Assembly: GCA_017385345.1 (NCBI GenBank)
Contig: JAFNRY010000110.1
Span: 1 to 10,828, forward strand
Direction of reading: 5' to 3'
From: Kiritimatiellia bacterium
GTDB lineage: Bacteria > Verrucomicrobiota > Kiritimatiellia > RFP12 > UBA1067
Length of the DNA: 10,828 nt
Part shown: positions 1-7,667 of the stretch, in pieces
Numbering within the stretch: position 1 is the first letter of the stretch
Layout of the letters: each line of letters starts with the position of its first letter
The notes under the pieces: model-generated
Told to the model about the DNA's origin: nothing
What the model saw: the letters and a program-made list of their open reading frames with translations, nothing else
The model's database searches: none
Made by a program: the position numbers and the translations under genes

Positions 1-443
1 AGGGCTACTACAAGATGCCCGAGCAGACCGCGAAGTGCATAGACGCGAACGGCTGGCTCCATTCCGGCGACATCGGCCGCATGGACGCCGACGGCTACTA
101 CTACATAACGGGGCGCCTGAAAGACCTGATCATCCGGGGCGGAGAGAACATATCCCCCAAGGAGGTCGAGGACTTCCTCGGAACGATGCCGGGGGTGAAG
201 GACGTCGCCGTGGTCGGCTGCCCCTCGAAGAAATACGGCGAACAGCCGGCCGCGTTCATAATCAAATCGGACGGGGCGGACATATCGGAACACGATGTCG
301 CGGCGTTCTGCAAGGATAGGATTTCGTGGTTCAAGATTCCCAAATACGTCCACTTCATGGACGTGTTTCCGATGACCGCGTCGCAGAAGATTCAGAAATA
401 TAAGTTGCGCGAACTGGCGCACGAACTCTGGCCGGAGGCATAG
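1..443 (+). CDS. AMP-forming acyl-CoA/ACP synthetase, C-terminal part (5' end outside window)
   Basis: The gene is already open at the window start; the first complete codon is at base 3 and reads GYYKMPE. Only the end of the large domain and the small C-terminal domain are present, so about 400 residues of a usual ~550-residue enzyme are missing. Visible ANL-superfamily motifs are GWLHSGD (ATP-ribose-binding Asp), the hinge GRLKDLIIRGGENI, and the A10-like region FPMTASQKIQKYKL with the expected catalytic Lys at bases 387-389. Members adenylate a carboxylic (usually fatty) acid and transfer it to CoA or a carrier protein; the spacing PKEVEDFL and the IQKYKLRE tail favour a medium/long-chain acyl-CoA synthetase, but the substrate cannot be read from this end. 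Oddity: the residue before the catalytic Lys is Gln where most relatives have Gly. The stop lies 3 bases before the thrS ATG, suggesting one transcript. Confidence 0.9.
   Translation, partial: GYYKMPEQTAKCIDANGWLHSGDIGRMDADGYYYITGRLKDLIIRGGENISPKEVEDFLGTMPGVKDVAVVGCPSKKYGEQPAAFIIKSDGADISEHDVAAFCKDRISWFKIPKYVHFMDVFPMTASQKIQKYKLRELAHELWPEA
434..438 (+). promoter_or_regulatory. Shine-Dalgarno site for thrS
   Basis: GGAGG lies 8 bases before the thrS ATG and inside the last codons of the acyl-CoA synthetase gene. It fixes the thrS start at 447, and it shows that this organism uses classical ribosome binding sites for at least some genes. Confidence 0.8.
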
Positions 444-446
444 GCG

Positions 447-2192
447 ATGGAACTGGAAGAAGAGAAGAGGCGGCATTCCGCCGCGCACATGACCGCGCGC
501 GCGGTCCAGAGAGTTTTCGACGACGTGCAGGTCGATATCGGCCCGGCCACGGAGGACGGGTTCTACTACGACTTCGATCTGCCGCACCGCATTTCGCCCG
601 AGGACTTTCCCGCGATCGAGGCGGAGATAGCGCGGCTGATCGCGCTCGACGAGCCGTTTGTCAAAAAGACCGTTTCGCGCGCCGAGTGCGAGAAGATGCT
701 CGCCGGCCAGAAATACAAGCTCGAACGTCTCGCGGACATTCCCGAAAACGAGGACATTTCAACCTATTCCGTCGGCGACTACGTGGAAATGTGCCGCGGG
801 CCGCATGTGGAGCGCGCCTCGCAGATAGGCGTCGTCAAGCTCGTGCGCGTCGCCGGCAGCTACTACCGCGGCGACGAAAAGAACAAGATGCTGCAGCGCG
901 TGTACGGCATTGTCGCGAAGGACAAGGCCGAGCTCGACGCGATCGTCGCCCGCGAGGAAGAGGCCAAGAAGCGCGACCACCGCGTTCTCGGCAGGCAGCT
1001 GGAGCTTTTCACCATCACCGATTCCGTCGGCCCGGGCCTCGCCCATTGGCTGCCGAAAGGCGCGAGAATCCGCGTCGCCATAGAAGACTACTGGCGGAGG
1101 AAGCACTACGAAGTCGGGTACGAAATCGTCTATACTCCGCACGTAGGCCGCGCGAACCTTTGGCAGACTTCCGGGCATCTCGGCTTCTACAAGGACGGCA
1201 TGTTCCCGCCGATGAAGGTGAAGGAGGGCGAGGGTTCCGATGAGCGCGTGGAAGAGTACTACGTCAAGCCGATGAACTGCCCTTTCCACATCCAGGTGTA
1301 TCAAGCGAAGAAGCGCAGCTACCGTGATCTGCCGATGCGGCTCGCCGAGCTCGGAACCGTGTACCGCTACGAAAAGGACGGCGTGCGCCACGGGCTTTTC
1401 CGCGTCAGGGGCTTCACGCAGGACGACGCGCACATTTTCTGCACTCCGGAGCAGATGGTCGAAGAGGTAAAGGCGACGGTCCGTTTCGCCAAGAACATGC
1501 TCGGACGGTTCGGCTTCAACGAGGTGGAGGCCTACGTTTCGACAAAGCCCGAAAAGGCGGTCGGCGATCCGGAGCGGTGGGAGCAGGCCACCGCGTCCTT
1601 GCGCGAGGCTCTCGAACAGGAGGGCATGGCGTATAAAATCGACGAAGGCGGCGGCGCGTTCTACGGGCCGAAGATCGACATGAAGATCAAAGACGCCCTC
1701 GGCAGGCCGTGGCAGCTCGGAACCGTCCAGTTCGACTTCAACCTCCCCGACCGTTTCGATCTGACGTATGTCGGGGCGGACGGCAAGGAACATCGGCCGT
1801 ACATGGTGCATCGCGCGCTGCTCGGCTCGATTGAGCGCTTCTTCGGCATTCTGATCGAACATTACGCCGGGGCCTTTCCGGCCTGGCTCGCCCCCGAGCA
1901 GGCGAGGATCCTTCCCGTCAGCGACAAGGCGCTCGCGTACGCGGAGAAGGTCGCGGCCGGGCTCAGGGCGGCCGGCTTCAGGATCGACATCGACCGTTCG
2001 CCCGAGAAGCTCGGCGCGAAGATACGCGAAGCGACGATGCAGAAGATTCCCTACCAGATAGTCGTCGGTCCGCGCGACGAAGCGGCCGGGACGGTATCCG
2101 TGCGTTCCCGCGCCGAAGGGGATCTTGGCGCGATGACGGCCGAAGCGTTCGCCGCGCGTCTGCGCGACGAGACCGCCGATTCCTGGAAATGA
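447..2192 (+). CDS. thrS: Threonyl-tRNA synthetase lacking the N-terminal TGS domain
   Basis: Class II aminoacyl-tRNA synthetase that charges tRNA-Thr in the cytoplasm; 581 residues against 642 in E. coli. The start is certain because an in-frame stop (441-443) lies just upstream, so the TGS (N1) domain is absent, while the editing (N2/SAD) domain is present with HxxxH (H10, H14) and MCRGPH (C116, H120). The catalytic core keeps the zinc ligands C278, H329 and H455, motif 2 Arg R307, Q325, and motif 3 Arg R464; these sit at a constant offset of 56 from the E. coli numbering, so the core has no net indels between these residues. The anticodon-binding domain follows from about residue 485 (REATMQKIPYQIVVG). 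Residue 114 is Glu where E. coli has Asp180 in the editing pocket. The stop overlaps the next gene by ATGA. Confidence 0.97.
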   Translation: MELEEEKRRHSAAHMTARAVQRVFDDVQVDIGPATEDGFYYDFDLPHRISPEDFPAIEAEIARLIALDEPFVKKTVSRAECEKMLAGQKYKLERLADIPENEDISTYSVGDYVEMCRGPHVERASQIGVVKLVRVAGSYYRGDEKNKMLQRVYGIVAKDKAELDAIVAREEEAKKRDHRVLGRQLELFTITDSVGPGLAHWLPKGARIRVAIEDYWRRKHYEVGYEIVYTPHVGRANLWQTSGHLGFYKDGMFPPMKVKEGEGSDERVEEYYVKPMNCPFHIQVYQAKKRSYRDLPMRLAELGTVYRYEKDGVRHGLFRVRGFTQDDAHIFCTPEQMVEEVKATVRFAKNMLGRFGFNEVEAYVSTKPEKAVGDPERWEQATASLREALEQEGMAYKIDEGGGAFYGPKIDMKIKDALGRPWQLGTVQFDFNLPDRFDLTYVGADGKEHRPYMVHRALLGSIERFFGILIEHYAGAFPAWLAPEQARILPVSDKALAYAEKVAAGLRAAGFRIDIDRSPEKLGAKIREATMQKIPYQIVVGPRDEAAGTVSVRSRAEGDLGAMTAEAFAARLRDETADSWK

Positions 2193-3748
2193 TCCAGACT
2201 CCCGCTCCCGGCGAACACGCCCTGTTCTGGCGCGGCGACACGCTGGAGACGACGCTCGCCCTGGAGCGGCCGCGCAAGGGCCGCGCCGTGTTCCGCACCG
2301 ACATGGGCGGCTGGCGCGATGTCCCTATGCGCGAGACCTGTCCCGGATGTTTCGCCCTCTCCCTCCCCCTCGACCGCGTCGGTGTCTTTTCGGGCAAGGC
2401 GTGTTTCTTCCCGCATGGCGCGACCGATCCGGAATGGCCGGAAGGTCCCAACTTCCGCTTCAAGGTATGCCCTGCCTCCGCCCGAGGATCCAATTCGATA
2501 TACACCGTGTTTCCGCGGCAGTTCGGCTCGTTCCGCGAAGTCGTGCGGAAGCTGCCGCTCATAATGGACGAGATGGGTTTCGGGATCGTCCAGACGCTGC
2601 CTCCGTTTCCGGTGCCGGCGACATATGCCGTAATGGGCGAATACGGATGCCCGTTCGCGGCGACGGACTTCTTCGACGTCGATCCGGCGATGGCGGAATT
2701 CGACAGAAAGACCACTCCGCTCGACCAGTTCCGCGAACTCGCCGACGCGGTCCATTCGCGAGGCGGGCGCTTTTTCATCGACCTGCCGGCCAACCACACG
2801 GGTTGGGCTTCGTCCTTGCAGACGCATCATCCTGAATGGTTCAGGCGCGACAGCGACGGCGCCTTCGTCTCGCCGGGCGCGTGGGGCGTCGTCTGGGAAG
2901 ACCTCGTCGAGCTTGACTATTCCAACGAGGGGCTTCGCCGCTACATGGCGGACGTGTTCCTCTTCTGGTGCCGTTTTGGCGTCGATGGCTTCCGCTGCGA
3001 CGCCGGCTACATGATACCGTGCGACGCGTGGAAATACATTGTCGCGAAGGTGCGCGCCGAATATCCCGACACCGTCTTCATGCTCGAGGGTCTTGGCGGC
3101 GATCCCGCCGTAACCGACGCACTGCTCTCGGAAGCGGGGCTCGATTGGGCGTATTCCGAATTGTTCCAAACATACGACCGCGACGCCTTCGCCGCCTATC
3201 TGCCAGATGCGATGCGAAGGAGCGGCGCCCTCGGCACCCTCGTGCATTTCGCGGAAACCCACGACAACGACAGGCTCGCGGCGAAGGGCGAGGTTTACGC
3301 CCGTCTCCGCGTCATGCTGGCGGCGCTGCTGAGCGCGCAGGGGGCCTGGGGCGTCGCCAACGGGGTAGAGTGGTATTGTCGAGAAAAGATCGACGTCCAC
3401 GGCAGGAACGATCTTTCGTGGGGTGCCAAAAACAACATGACGGCGCTGATCGCCAAGCTCAACGCGCTGCTTCGCACCCATCCGTCGTTCAGCGGAAGAT
3501 GCGACTTCGACTTCGTCGTGCGGGGCGGCGGCAACACGCTCGCGGTCGTGCGCCGCTCCCCCTCCGGCCGCGTCCTCGTGCTTGCGAATCTTGATTGCAA
3601 TTCCCCGTCGGACGTGGATTGGGACGATTCTCTTTTCCCTGGCGGGGAAGCGTACGACCTGCTCGAGGGCGGCGACGCGTTTTTGCCGCGCCCGCTGCGC
3701 CTCGCGCCCGGCGAAGTCAAATGTTTCGGGCTCCGCGCCCCTCGGTAG
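2189..3748 (+). CDS. GH13 alpha-amylase-family glycoside hydrolase/transglycosylase
   Basis: 519 residues, no signal peptide, so probably cytoplasmic and acting on alpha-glucan or a maltodextrin. Residues ~10-95 look like a beta-rich N-terminal domain (inference). The barrel starts at NSIYTVFPRQFG (102-113). GH13 signature regions are all present: region I D198-LPA-N202-H203, region II GFRCD with nucleophile D271, region III MLEGLGG with acid/base E300, and region IV ETHDND with H358 and D359. A short C-terminal beta domain (~440-519) follows. HHPEWFRRDSDG and the compact length weakly recall GlgE-like maltosyltransferases, but the GlgE HPIGRTNRKG segment is not visible, so the subfamily and reaction stay open. 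The ATG overlaps the thrS TGA and no strong ribosome site is seen, which points to translational coupling. The 54-base gap to the convergent GT2 gene shows no hairpin with a T-run. Confidence 0.88.
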   Translation: MIQTPAPGEHALFWRGDTLETTLALERPRKGRAVFRTDMGGWRDVPMRETCPGCFALSLPLDRVGVFSGKACFFPHGATDPEWPEGPNFRFKVCPASARGSNSIYTVFPRQFGSFREVVRKLPLIMDEMGFGIVQTLPPFPVPATYAVMGEYGCPFAATDFFDVDPAMAEFDRKTTPLDQFRELADAVHSRGGRFFIDLPANHTGWASSLQTHHPEWFRRDSDGAFVSPGAWGVVWEDLVELDYSNEGLRRYMADVFLFWCRFGVDGFRCDAGYMIPCDAWKYIVAKVRAEYPDTVFMLEGLGGDPAVTDALLSEAGLDWAYSELFQTYDRDAFAAYLPDAMRRSGALGTLVHFAETHDNDRLAAKGEVYARLRVMLAALLSAQGAWGVANGVEWYCREKIDVHGRNDLSWGAKNNMTALIAKLNALLRTHPSFSGRCDFDFVVRGGGNTLAVVRRSPSGRVLVLANLDCNSPSDVDWDDSLFPGGEAYDLLEGGDAFLPRPLRLAPGEVKCFGLRAPR

Positions 3749-3802
3749 AGTCTTTCGCCGTCGCGCTCTCTTTCCGTCCCGTACGATGCCGCGGAGGCCG
3801 GT

Positions 3803-5044
3803 TCAGACCGCCGTGTCGCCGTGCGGTATCGGGCGCCAGCGGCGCGTCGGCCTCACGAGCGACCACAGAACCGTAGCCGAAAGAATCAGCGAAAATACCG
3901 GAAATGAAACGACCGGCAGAATCGTCGTACGGAACCGCTTCGCCGCCGGAATCTCGCCGAAGTCGCCCGACGGAGCGGACATCGCGCACGCCGCCGCCGC
4001 CGTCACGATCCCGGCGGCGCACACGAACGCCAGAACGCCGCCGAATACCGCCGCCGGCCGCTCCGCCCCGTCTCCCGAGAAGAGCCGGAACGCGAACATG
4101 AGAAAATCCGACAGCAGTATAAACGCCACGGACATCCCCGTCAAAATCGCGAAGAAGCAATCGAAGAGTCTCAGCGACGGACGTTTCGCCATAGTCTTGA
4201 TCCAGGGCGCGAAATAGAACCGCGCCACCTGCCAGCAACCCGTCGCCCACCGGCACAGCTGCCGCCACATGTGCCGCGCGTCGATCGGCTGCTCGTCGGC
4301 GTATTCCGCCTCGGGTACGTAGCCGATTCGCTTTCCCGCGAGGTTGCATTGCACCGTGAACTCGACGTCCTCCGTCAGCGTGCGCGTCTGCCATTTTCCG
4401 TCTTTGAGCGCCGAGACGAGAAAAGCGAACCCAGTGCCCGTAAGCTTGCCCGACAGCCCGAGCCTTGTGCGTACTTTGTTGGAAAGCTCGTTCATCACGG
4501 ACCAATAGACGGCGTACCATCCGGATATGGCGTTGTGCCGCGCGTTCGAGGCGAAACGCCTGCCGGTCGCCACTTCCTCCCCGCTGCAAAGCGTGTCGTT
4601 CATTGCCTTCAGCCAGCCGCGCGAAACCGTGTTGTCTGCGTCGAAAACCGCTATGGCGTCGAATTTTCCGCTCGCCACCGCCTTTTCGACACCCCACGCC
4701 AAAACATCGCCCTTGCCCGAGCCGGGCGTCGTCTTCTCCCAGACCGTCGCGCCGGCCGCCCGCGCCGTCGCCGCCGTCCCGTCCGTGCAGTTGTCCGCCA
4801 GCACGATCGCTTCGCGCGCCTCCGCCGGATAGTCCGCCGCGAGTATGCTTTCGACGGGCCTGGCCACGACGTGTTCCTCGTTCCGCGCGCACACGAGAAT
4901 GGCGAATCGCAGTTTGCGCGCCGCTTTCGGCGGCTTTCTGCGCGGCGCGAGAAGTCCCGCGGCCGCGACGAGCGATGACCATGCGAACACGACGCACAGC
5001 TCGGCGCAGAGCCACTCGAACACTATCGCGGCCGCCTCAGTCAT
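3803..5044 (-). CDS. Membrane family-2 glycosyltransferase
   Basis: 413 residues. One N-terminal membrane helix (~7-31) is followed by a cytoplasmic GT-A domain: CARNEE near 52-57, DNCTDGT with D84, the metal-binding DAD at 135-137, TED at 224-226 (D226 as likely base), and QLCRW at 262-266. Three more hydrophobic segments follow (~295-322, 331-356, 372-397). DxD, TED and QxxRW together are the pattern of processive membrane GT2 enzymes such as cellulose or hyaluronan synthases and of poly-GlcNAc synthase relatives, but single-sugar transferases share it. It would use a nucleotide-sugar and either polymerise it or place it on a lipid. Its ATG overlaps the acyltransferase stop by 8 bases, with a good ribosome site; as last gene of the run it may modify the lipid made by its neighbours (inference). 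Sugar and acceptor cannot be told. Confidence 0.9.
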   Translation of the reverse strand: MTEAAAIVFEWLCAELCVVFAWSSLVAAAGLLAPRRKPPKAARKLRFAILVCARNEEHVVARPVESILAADYPAEAREAIVLADNCTDGTAATARAAGATVWEKTTPGSGKGDVLAWGVEKAVASGKFDAIAVFDADNTVSRGWLKAMNDTLCSGEEVATGRRFASNARHNAISGWYAVYWSVMNELSNKVRTRLGLSGKLTGTGFAFLVSALKDGKWQTRTLTEDVEFTVQCNLAGKRIGYVPEAEYADEQPIDARHMWRQLCRWATGCWQVARFYFAPWIKTMAKRPSLRLFDCFFAILTGMSVAFILLSDFLMFAFRLFSGDGAERPAAVFGGVLAFVCAAGIVTAAAACAMSAPSGDFGEIPAAKRFRTTILPVVSFPVFSLILSATVLWSLVRPTRRWRPIPHGDTAV

Positions 5045-5855
5045 CGCGCCATCTCCTGTGCATCCACAAATACTGGTCCGGATAGCGGCGTATGGCTTCG
5101 CCGAGTCTGTCGTTCAGGATTTGCGCGACCTCTTCGACGTTTGCGTCTTTTGCGAAGGAAAGCGGCGGGCCGCCGACGAGTCTGTAGCGGTAGGGCCCGG
5201 TGCGCACGAACGAACCGACCACTATCCGCCGGCCGGTGCGTACGGCGAGGCGGGCCGCGCTCGTGAACGTCCTCGCCGGCCGTCCGAGAAACCGCAGTTT
5301 CGCCCCTTTGGAATAGTGCTGGTCCATCAAAATCGTCATCGCCGCTCCGTCGCGCTCCCATTGCCGCAGTATGGCCTGGGTCATTCCGTTCTTCTTTCCT
5401 ATGATCGTGACGGGTCCGCGGAAGTGGTGCTTTTTCATCCACTTTTCCACTAACGGATTGTTCATTGTTCTCGCTATGGCGATCATCGGGCGGGTGAACG
5501 AAATGGTGTTCGTCGCGGCCTCCCACACCCCGTGGTGGGCGCTTACGAGAAGAATCGGCTCTCCCGGCGTGTCGAGCAGCAGTTTGGCCGCCTCCGGGTC
5601 GGCTTCCTCCGTTTCTATGTGGTCGCGCCAGTTCGTCGCGTTCACCACCCCGGGGACGCACAGCGCCTCCGCGATGTGTCCTGCGAGATGGCACCATGCG
5701 TTCTTCGCAATGGTTCGCGCCTCCTTTTCCGATTGCGCGACGCCGCACTTGAGCAGGTTGTCGATCGACAGGCGCCGCCGCTTCCGGAAGAACGGCCATA
5801 CGAGCGCGGCCAGCGCGCGCCCCGTGTCGTATGCGTGCTTCTGGAGGAACGTCAT
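5037..5855 (-). CDS. LpxL/HtrB-like lysophospholipid or lipid A acyltransferase
   Basis: 272 residues from the ATG at 5855, which overlaps the hisD stop by ATGA. The same reading frame stays open far upstream inside hisD, but that upstream part is arginine-rich shadow sequence, while family similarity begins right after MTFLQKHAYD. Family marks of the LpxL/LpxM/HtrB group are the HX4E active site (H107-HGVW-E112 in SAHHGVWEA), MDQHYSKGAKLRFLGRPA (178-194), and the C-terminal PDQYLWMHRRW (259-269). It is slightly shorter than E. coli LpxL (~306) and lacks a clear long N-terminal membrane helix, though residues 8-23 could associate with the membrane. It should transfer an acyl chain from acyl-ACP (or CoA) to a glycolipid or similar acceptor at the inner membrane. 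With fabH, fabF and fabZ upstream, its acyl donor may be made by the same operon (inference). Confidence 0.88.
   Translation of the reverse strand: MTFLQKHAYDTGRALAALVWPFFRKRRRLSIDNLLKCGVAQSEKEARTIAKNAWCHLAGHIAEALCVPGVVNATNWRDHIETEEADPEAAKLLLDTPGEPILLVSAHHGVWEAATNTISFTRPMIAIARTMNNPLVEKWMKKHHFRGPVTIIGKKNGMTQAILRQWERDGAAMTILMDQHYSKGAKLRFLGRPARTFTSAARLAVRTGRRIVVGSFVRTGPYRYRLVGGPPLSFAKDANVEEVAQILNDRLGEAIRRYPDQYLWMHRRWRDD
5053..5057 (-). promoter_or_regulatory. Shine-Dalgarno site for the GT2 gene
   Basis: On the minus strand AGGAG stands 8 bases before the GT2 ATG (5044), within the last codons of the acyltransferase gene. It supports the 5044 start over later Met codons and allows the GT2 to be translated independently of coupling. 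Confidence 0.7.
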
Positions 5856-7129
5856 TCGGAAAAACGGATCGAGGCCGCTCGGCCGTGAGCCGCGAGCCCT
5901 TCGACCCGCGCGAACGTCTCTATCGCCTCGCGCGTGCGTTCGAGATCTTTCTTTGAAAAAGCCGTGAAGCTGTGCCGCAGGCGGAAATCCTCCGGCGAAA
6001 GCCCGTTGAACATCGCGGCCGCGCCCCCGGTCGGCAAAACGTGGCTCGGCCCCGCGATGAAGTCCCCGGCGCTCTCCGGCGTCCACGCCCCCGCGAACAC
6101 CGCCCCCGCGTGTTTTACGCCCTTCGTCGCGGCCTCGGCGTTCCGGGTCATTATCTCGAAGTGCTCGGGCGCGAAGCGGTTCACCGCTTCCAGGCCTTTT
6201 TCGATTCCGTCCGCGACCGCTATGAGTATGCCTCCGGCGTCCATCACGCGCTCGACCATCGCTCTCCTCGGAAGCGTTTTCGCCTGCCGGAGCGTCTCGG
6301 CCTTCACCTCTTTTGCATACTGTTCGCCGGTGCATACGCAGAGGCTTCTTTCCCAGCCGCTGCCATGCTCCGCCTGCGAAAGCAGATCGGCCGCCACCCA
6401 TGCGGCGGGCACGGTCCCGTCCGCCAGAATCGCGATTTCGCTCGGCCCCGCGACCTGGTCGATCGCGACGTAACCGTAAACCTGGCGCTTGGCCGCCGTC
6501 ACGTACGCGTTCCCAGGCCCGGCGATCTTGCGGACTTTCCGGCACGTCTTCGTGCCGAAGGCCATCATGCCTATCGCCTGTATGCCACCGACGCGGTATA
6601 TTTCGGTCGCTCCCGCGACCAGAAGCGCGTACAGCAGCACCGGATCGACCTCTCCGGTCTTCCCTCCCGGCGTGCACGCCGCTATTTCCGCCACACCCGC
6701 CGTCTTTGCCAGCGTCACCGTGTGGATGGATGTGGAGGCGAGCGGCGCCGTGCCTCCGGGCACGTACACCCCTACGCGGTCCATCGGCGTGAAAAACTCC
6801 CCGGACTTCCCGCCGCCGGGCGTCCGGATCGACCAGTTCTTGCGCAGCGACGCCTTCGCGAATCTCTTCACCGCCCTGTGCGCCTCCAGTACCGCCCGCC
6901 TGGTCTTCGCGTCGATTTTCTTTTCCAGATCTTCGATCCGCGCCTCGACCCTCAGTCCGCCGCCTTTCCAGCCTTCGAACTTTGCGGCGTATTTGCGGAC
7001 CGCCCTGTCGCCGTCGCGCCTTATCTCCGCGAGAACCGCAGCCGCCGCCTTTTCCGCCTCCTCGGGGAACGCCGGCCGCGCGTTGAATCTCTCGAGCGCC
7101 GCGCTCCCGGCCTTGACAATCCTTATCAT
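5852..7129 (-). CDS. hisD: Histidinol dehydrogenase
   Basis: Zn-dependent, NAD-linked four-electron oxidation of L-histidinol to L-histidine, the last step of histidine synthesis. The start MIRIVKAG at 7129 is preferred over the upstream Met at 7174, which would overlap fabZ; it lies 5 bases after the fabZ stop with GGGGAG upstream. It gives 425 residues, close to the family norm (~430). Zinc ligands Q252, H255, D356 and H415, general bases E322/H323, H363, and the histidinol-contact residues S230 and E410 are all present when aligned to E. coli HisD. Some normally well-kept stretches differ (STSIHTVTLAK at 132-142 in place of the usual VLM..PAK; FRLRHS for FLKRxS), so a HisD paralogue acting on another alcohol is possible but less likely. 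It is odd that it sits between fabZ and an acyltransferase. Confidence 0.88.
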   Translation of the reverse strand: MIRIVKAGSAALERFNARPAFPEEAEKAAAAVLAEIRRDGDRAVRKYAAKFEGWKGGGLRVEARIEDLEKKIDAKTRRAVLEAHRAVKRFAKASLRKNWSIRTPGGGKSGEFFTPMDRVGVYVPGGTAPLASTSIHTVTLAKTAGVAEIAACTPGGKTGEVDPVLLYALLVAGATEIYRVGGIQAIGMMAFGTKTCRKVRKIAGPGNAYVTAAKRQVYGYVAIDQVAGPSEIAILADGTVPAAWVAADLLSQAEHGSGWERSLCVCTGEQYAKEVKAETLRQAKTLPRRAMVERVMDAGGILIAVADGIEKGLEAVNRFAPEHFEIMTRNAEAATKGVKHAGAVFAGAWTPESAGDFIAGPSHVLPTGGAAAMFNGLSPEDFRLRHSFTAFSKKDLERTREAIETFARVEGLAAHGRAASIRFSE

Positions 7130-7134
7130 TTCGC

Positions 7135-7599
7135 CTATTTCTCCCCGAGCATGCATTTCACCGTGCAATCGCACGCGAGCTCTTCCCCGACGTATCCCTT
7201 CATCGAGAAGACGCCGAGCTTGGAGCCTATCTTCACGTTCTGCACCACGGTGACGAGTTTGTCCCCGGGACGCACCGGCCTGCGGAAACGCGCGCTTTCG
7301 ACGGAAGCGAGAATGAACACGGCTTCCTTGTCAGGATCTGCCGCGAGGGCGCCGCGCGCCACGATTCCCGCGCCCGCCGCCTGCGCCATGGTTTCGACCA
7401 GCACCACCCCGGGTACTATCGGATTGCCCGGAAAGTGGCCGCGGAAGAAGTCGTTCTTTTCGGCCGTGTAGGTGTATTCTCCGATCGCGCCGGTCTCGTC
7501 CGCCGCCACGAGGGTGTCGAGAAATAGAAACGGCGGTCTGTGGGGCAGCAGTTCGATGCCGGGTTTGTTGTAGATGTTTTTGAACGTGGGTGTTTCCAT
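7135..7599 (-). CDS. fabZ: 3-hydroxyacyl-ACP dehydratase (FabZ family)
   Basis: 154-residue single hot-dog domain protein that removes water from 3-hydroxyacyl-ACP to give trans-2-enoyl-ACP in type II fatty acid synthesis. LLPHRPPFLFLD (18-28) is the FabZ opening. The active site FFRGHFPGNPIVPGVVLVE carries catalytic H55 and E69 with the standard 14-residue spacing; MAQAAG follows. Length is as expected (E. coli 151). The start at 7599 has GGAAAG six bases upstream. It lies 68 bases after fabF and 5 bases before hisD. Aryl-polyene and other specialised lipid pathways use dehydratases of the same family, so the chain type it serves is not fixed by sequence. Confidence 0.93.
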   Translation of the reverse strand: METPTFKNIYNKPGIELLPHRPPFLFLDTLVAADETGAIGEYTYTAEKNDFFRGHFPGNPIVPGVVLVETMAQAAGAGIVARGALAADPDKEAVFILASVESARFRRPVRPGDKLVTVVQNVKIGSKLGVFSMKGYVGEELACDCTVKCMLGEK

Positions 7600-7667
7600 T
7601 TTGCTCTTTCCGTGCGCACTTCCCGGCCCGCGCCGCTTCGCAGGGCGGACGGTGATGCCGTTTATGT

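Noticed and set aside
2051..3481. 476-residue open frame on the minus strand
   Set aside because: It lies opposite thrS and the GH13 gene, which have clear active-site motifs; no family pattern is visible in it.
3749..3802. Bidirectional terminator between the convergent genes
   Set aside because: I found no stem followed by a T-run on either strand.
5856..6677. N-terminal extension of the acyltransferase frame
   Set aside because: The frame is open upstream, but this part overlaps hisD and is low-complexity Arg/Gly-rich; family similarity begins at the ATG at 5855.
5972..7471. 499-residue open frame on the plus strand
   Set aside because: It is antisense to hisD and fabZ, arginine-rich, and without recognisable motifs.
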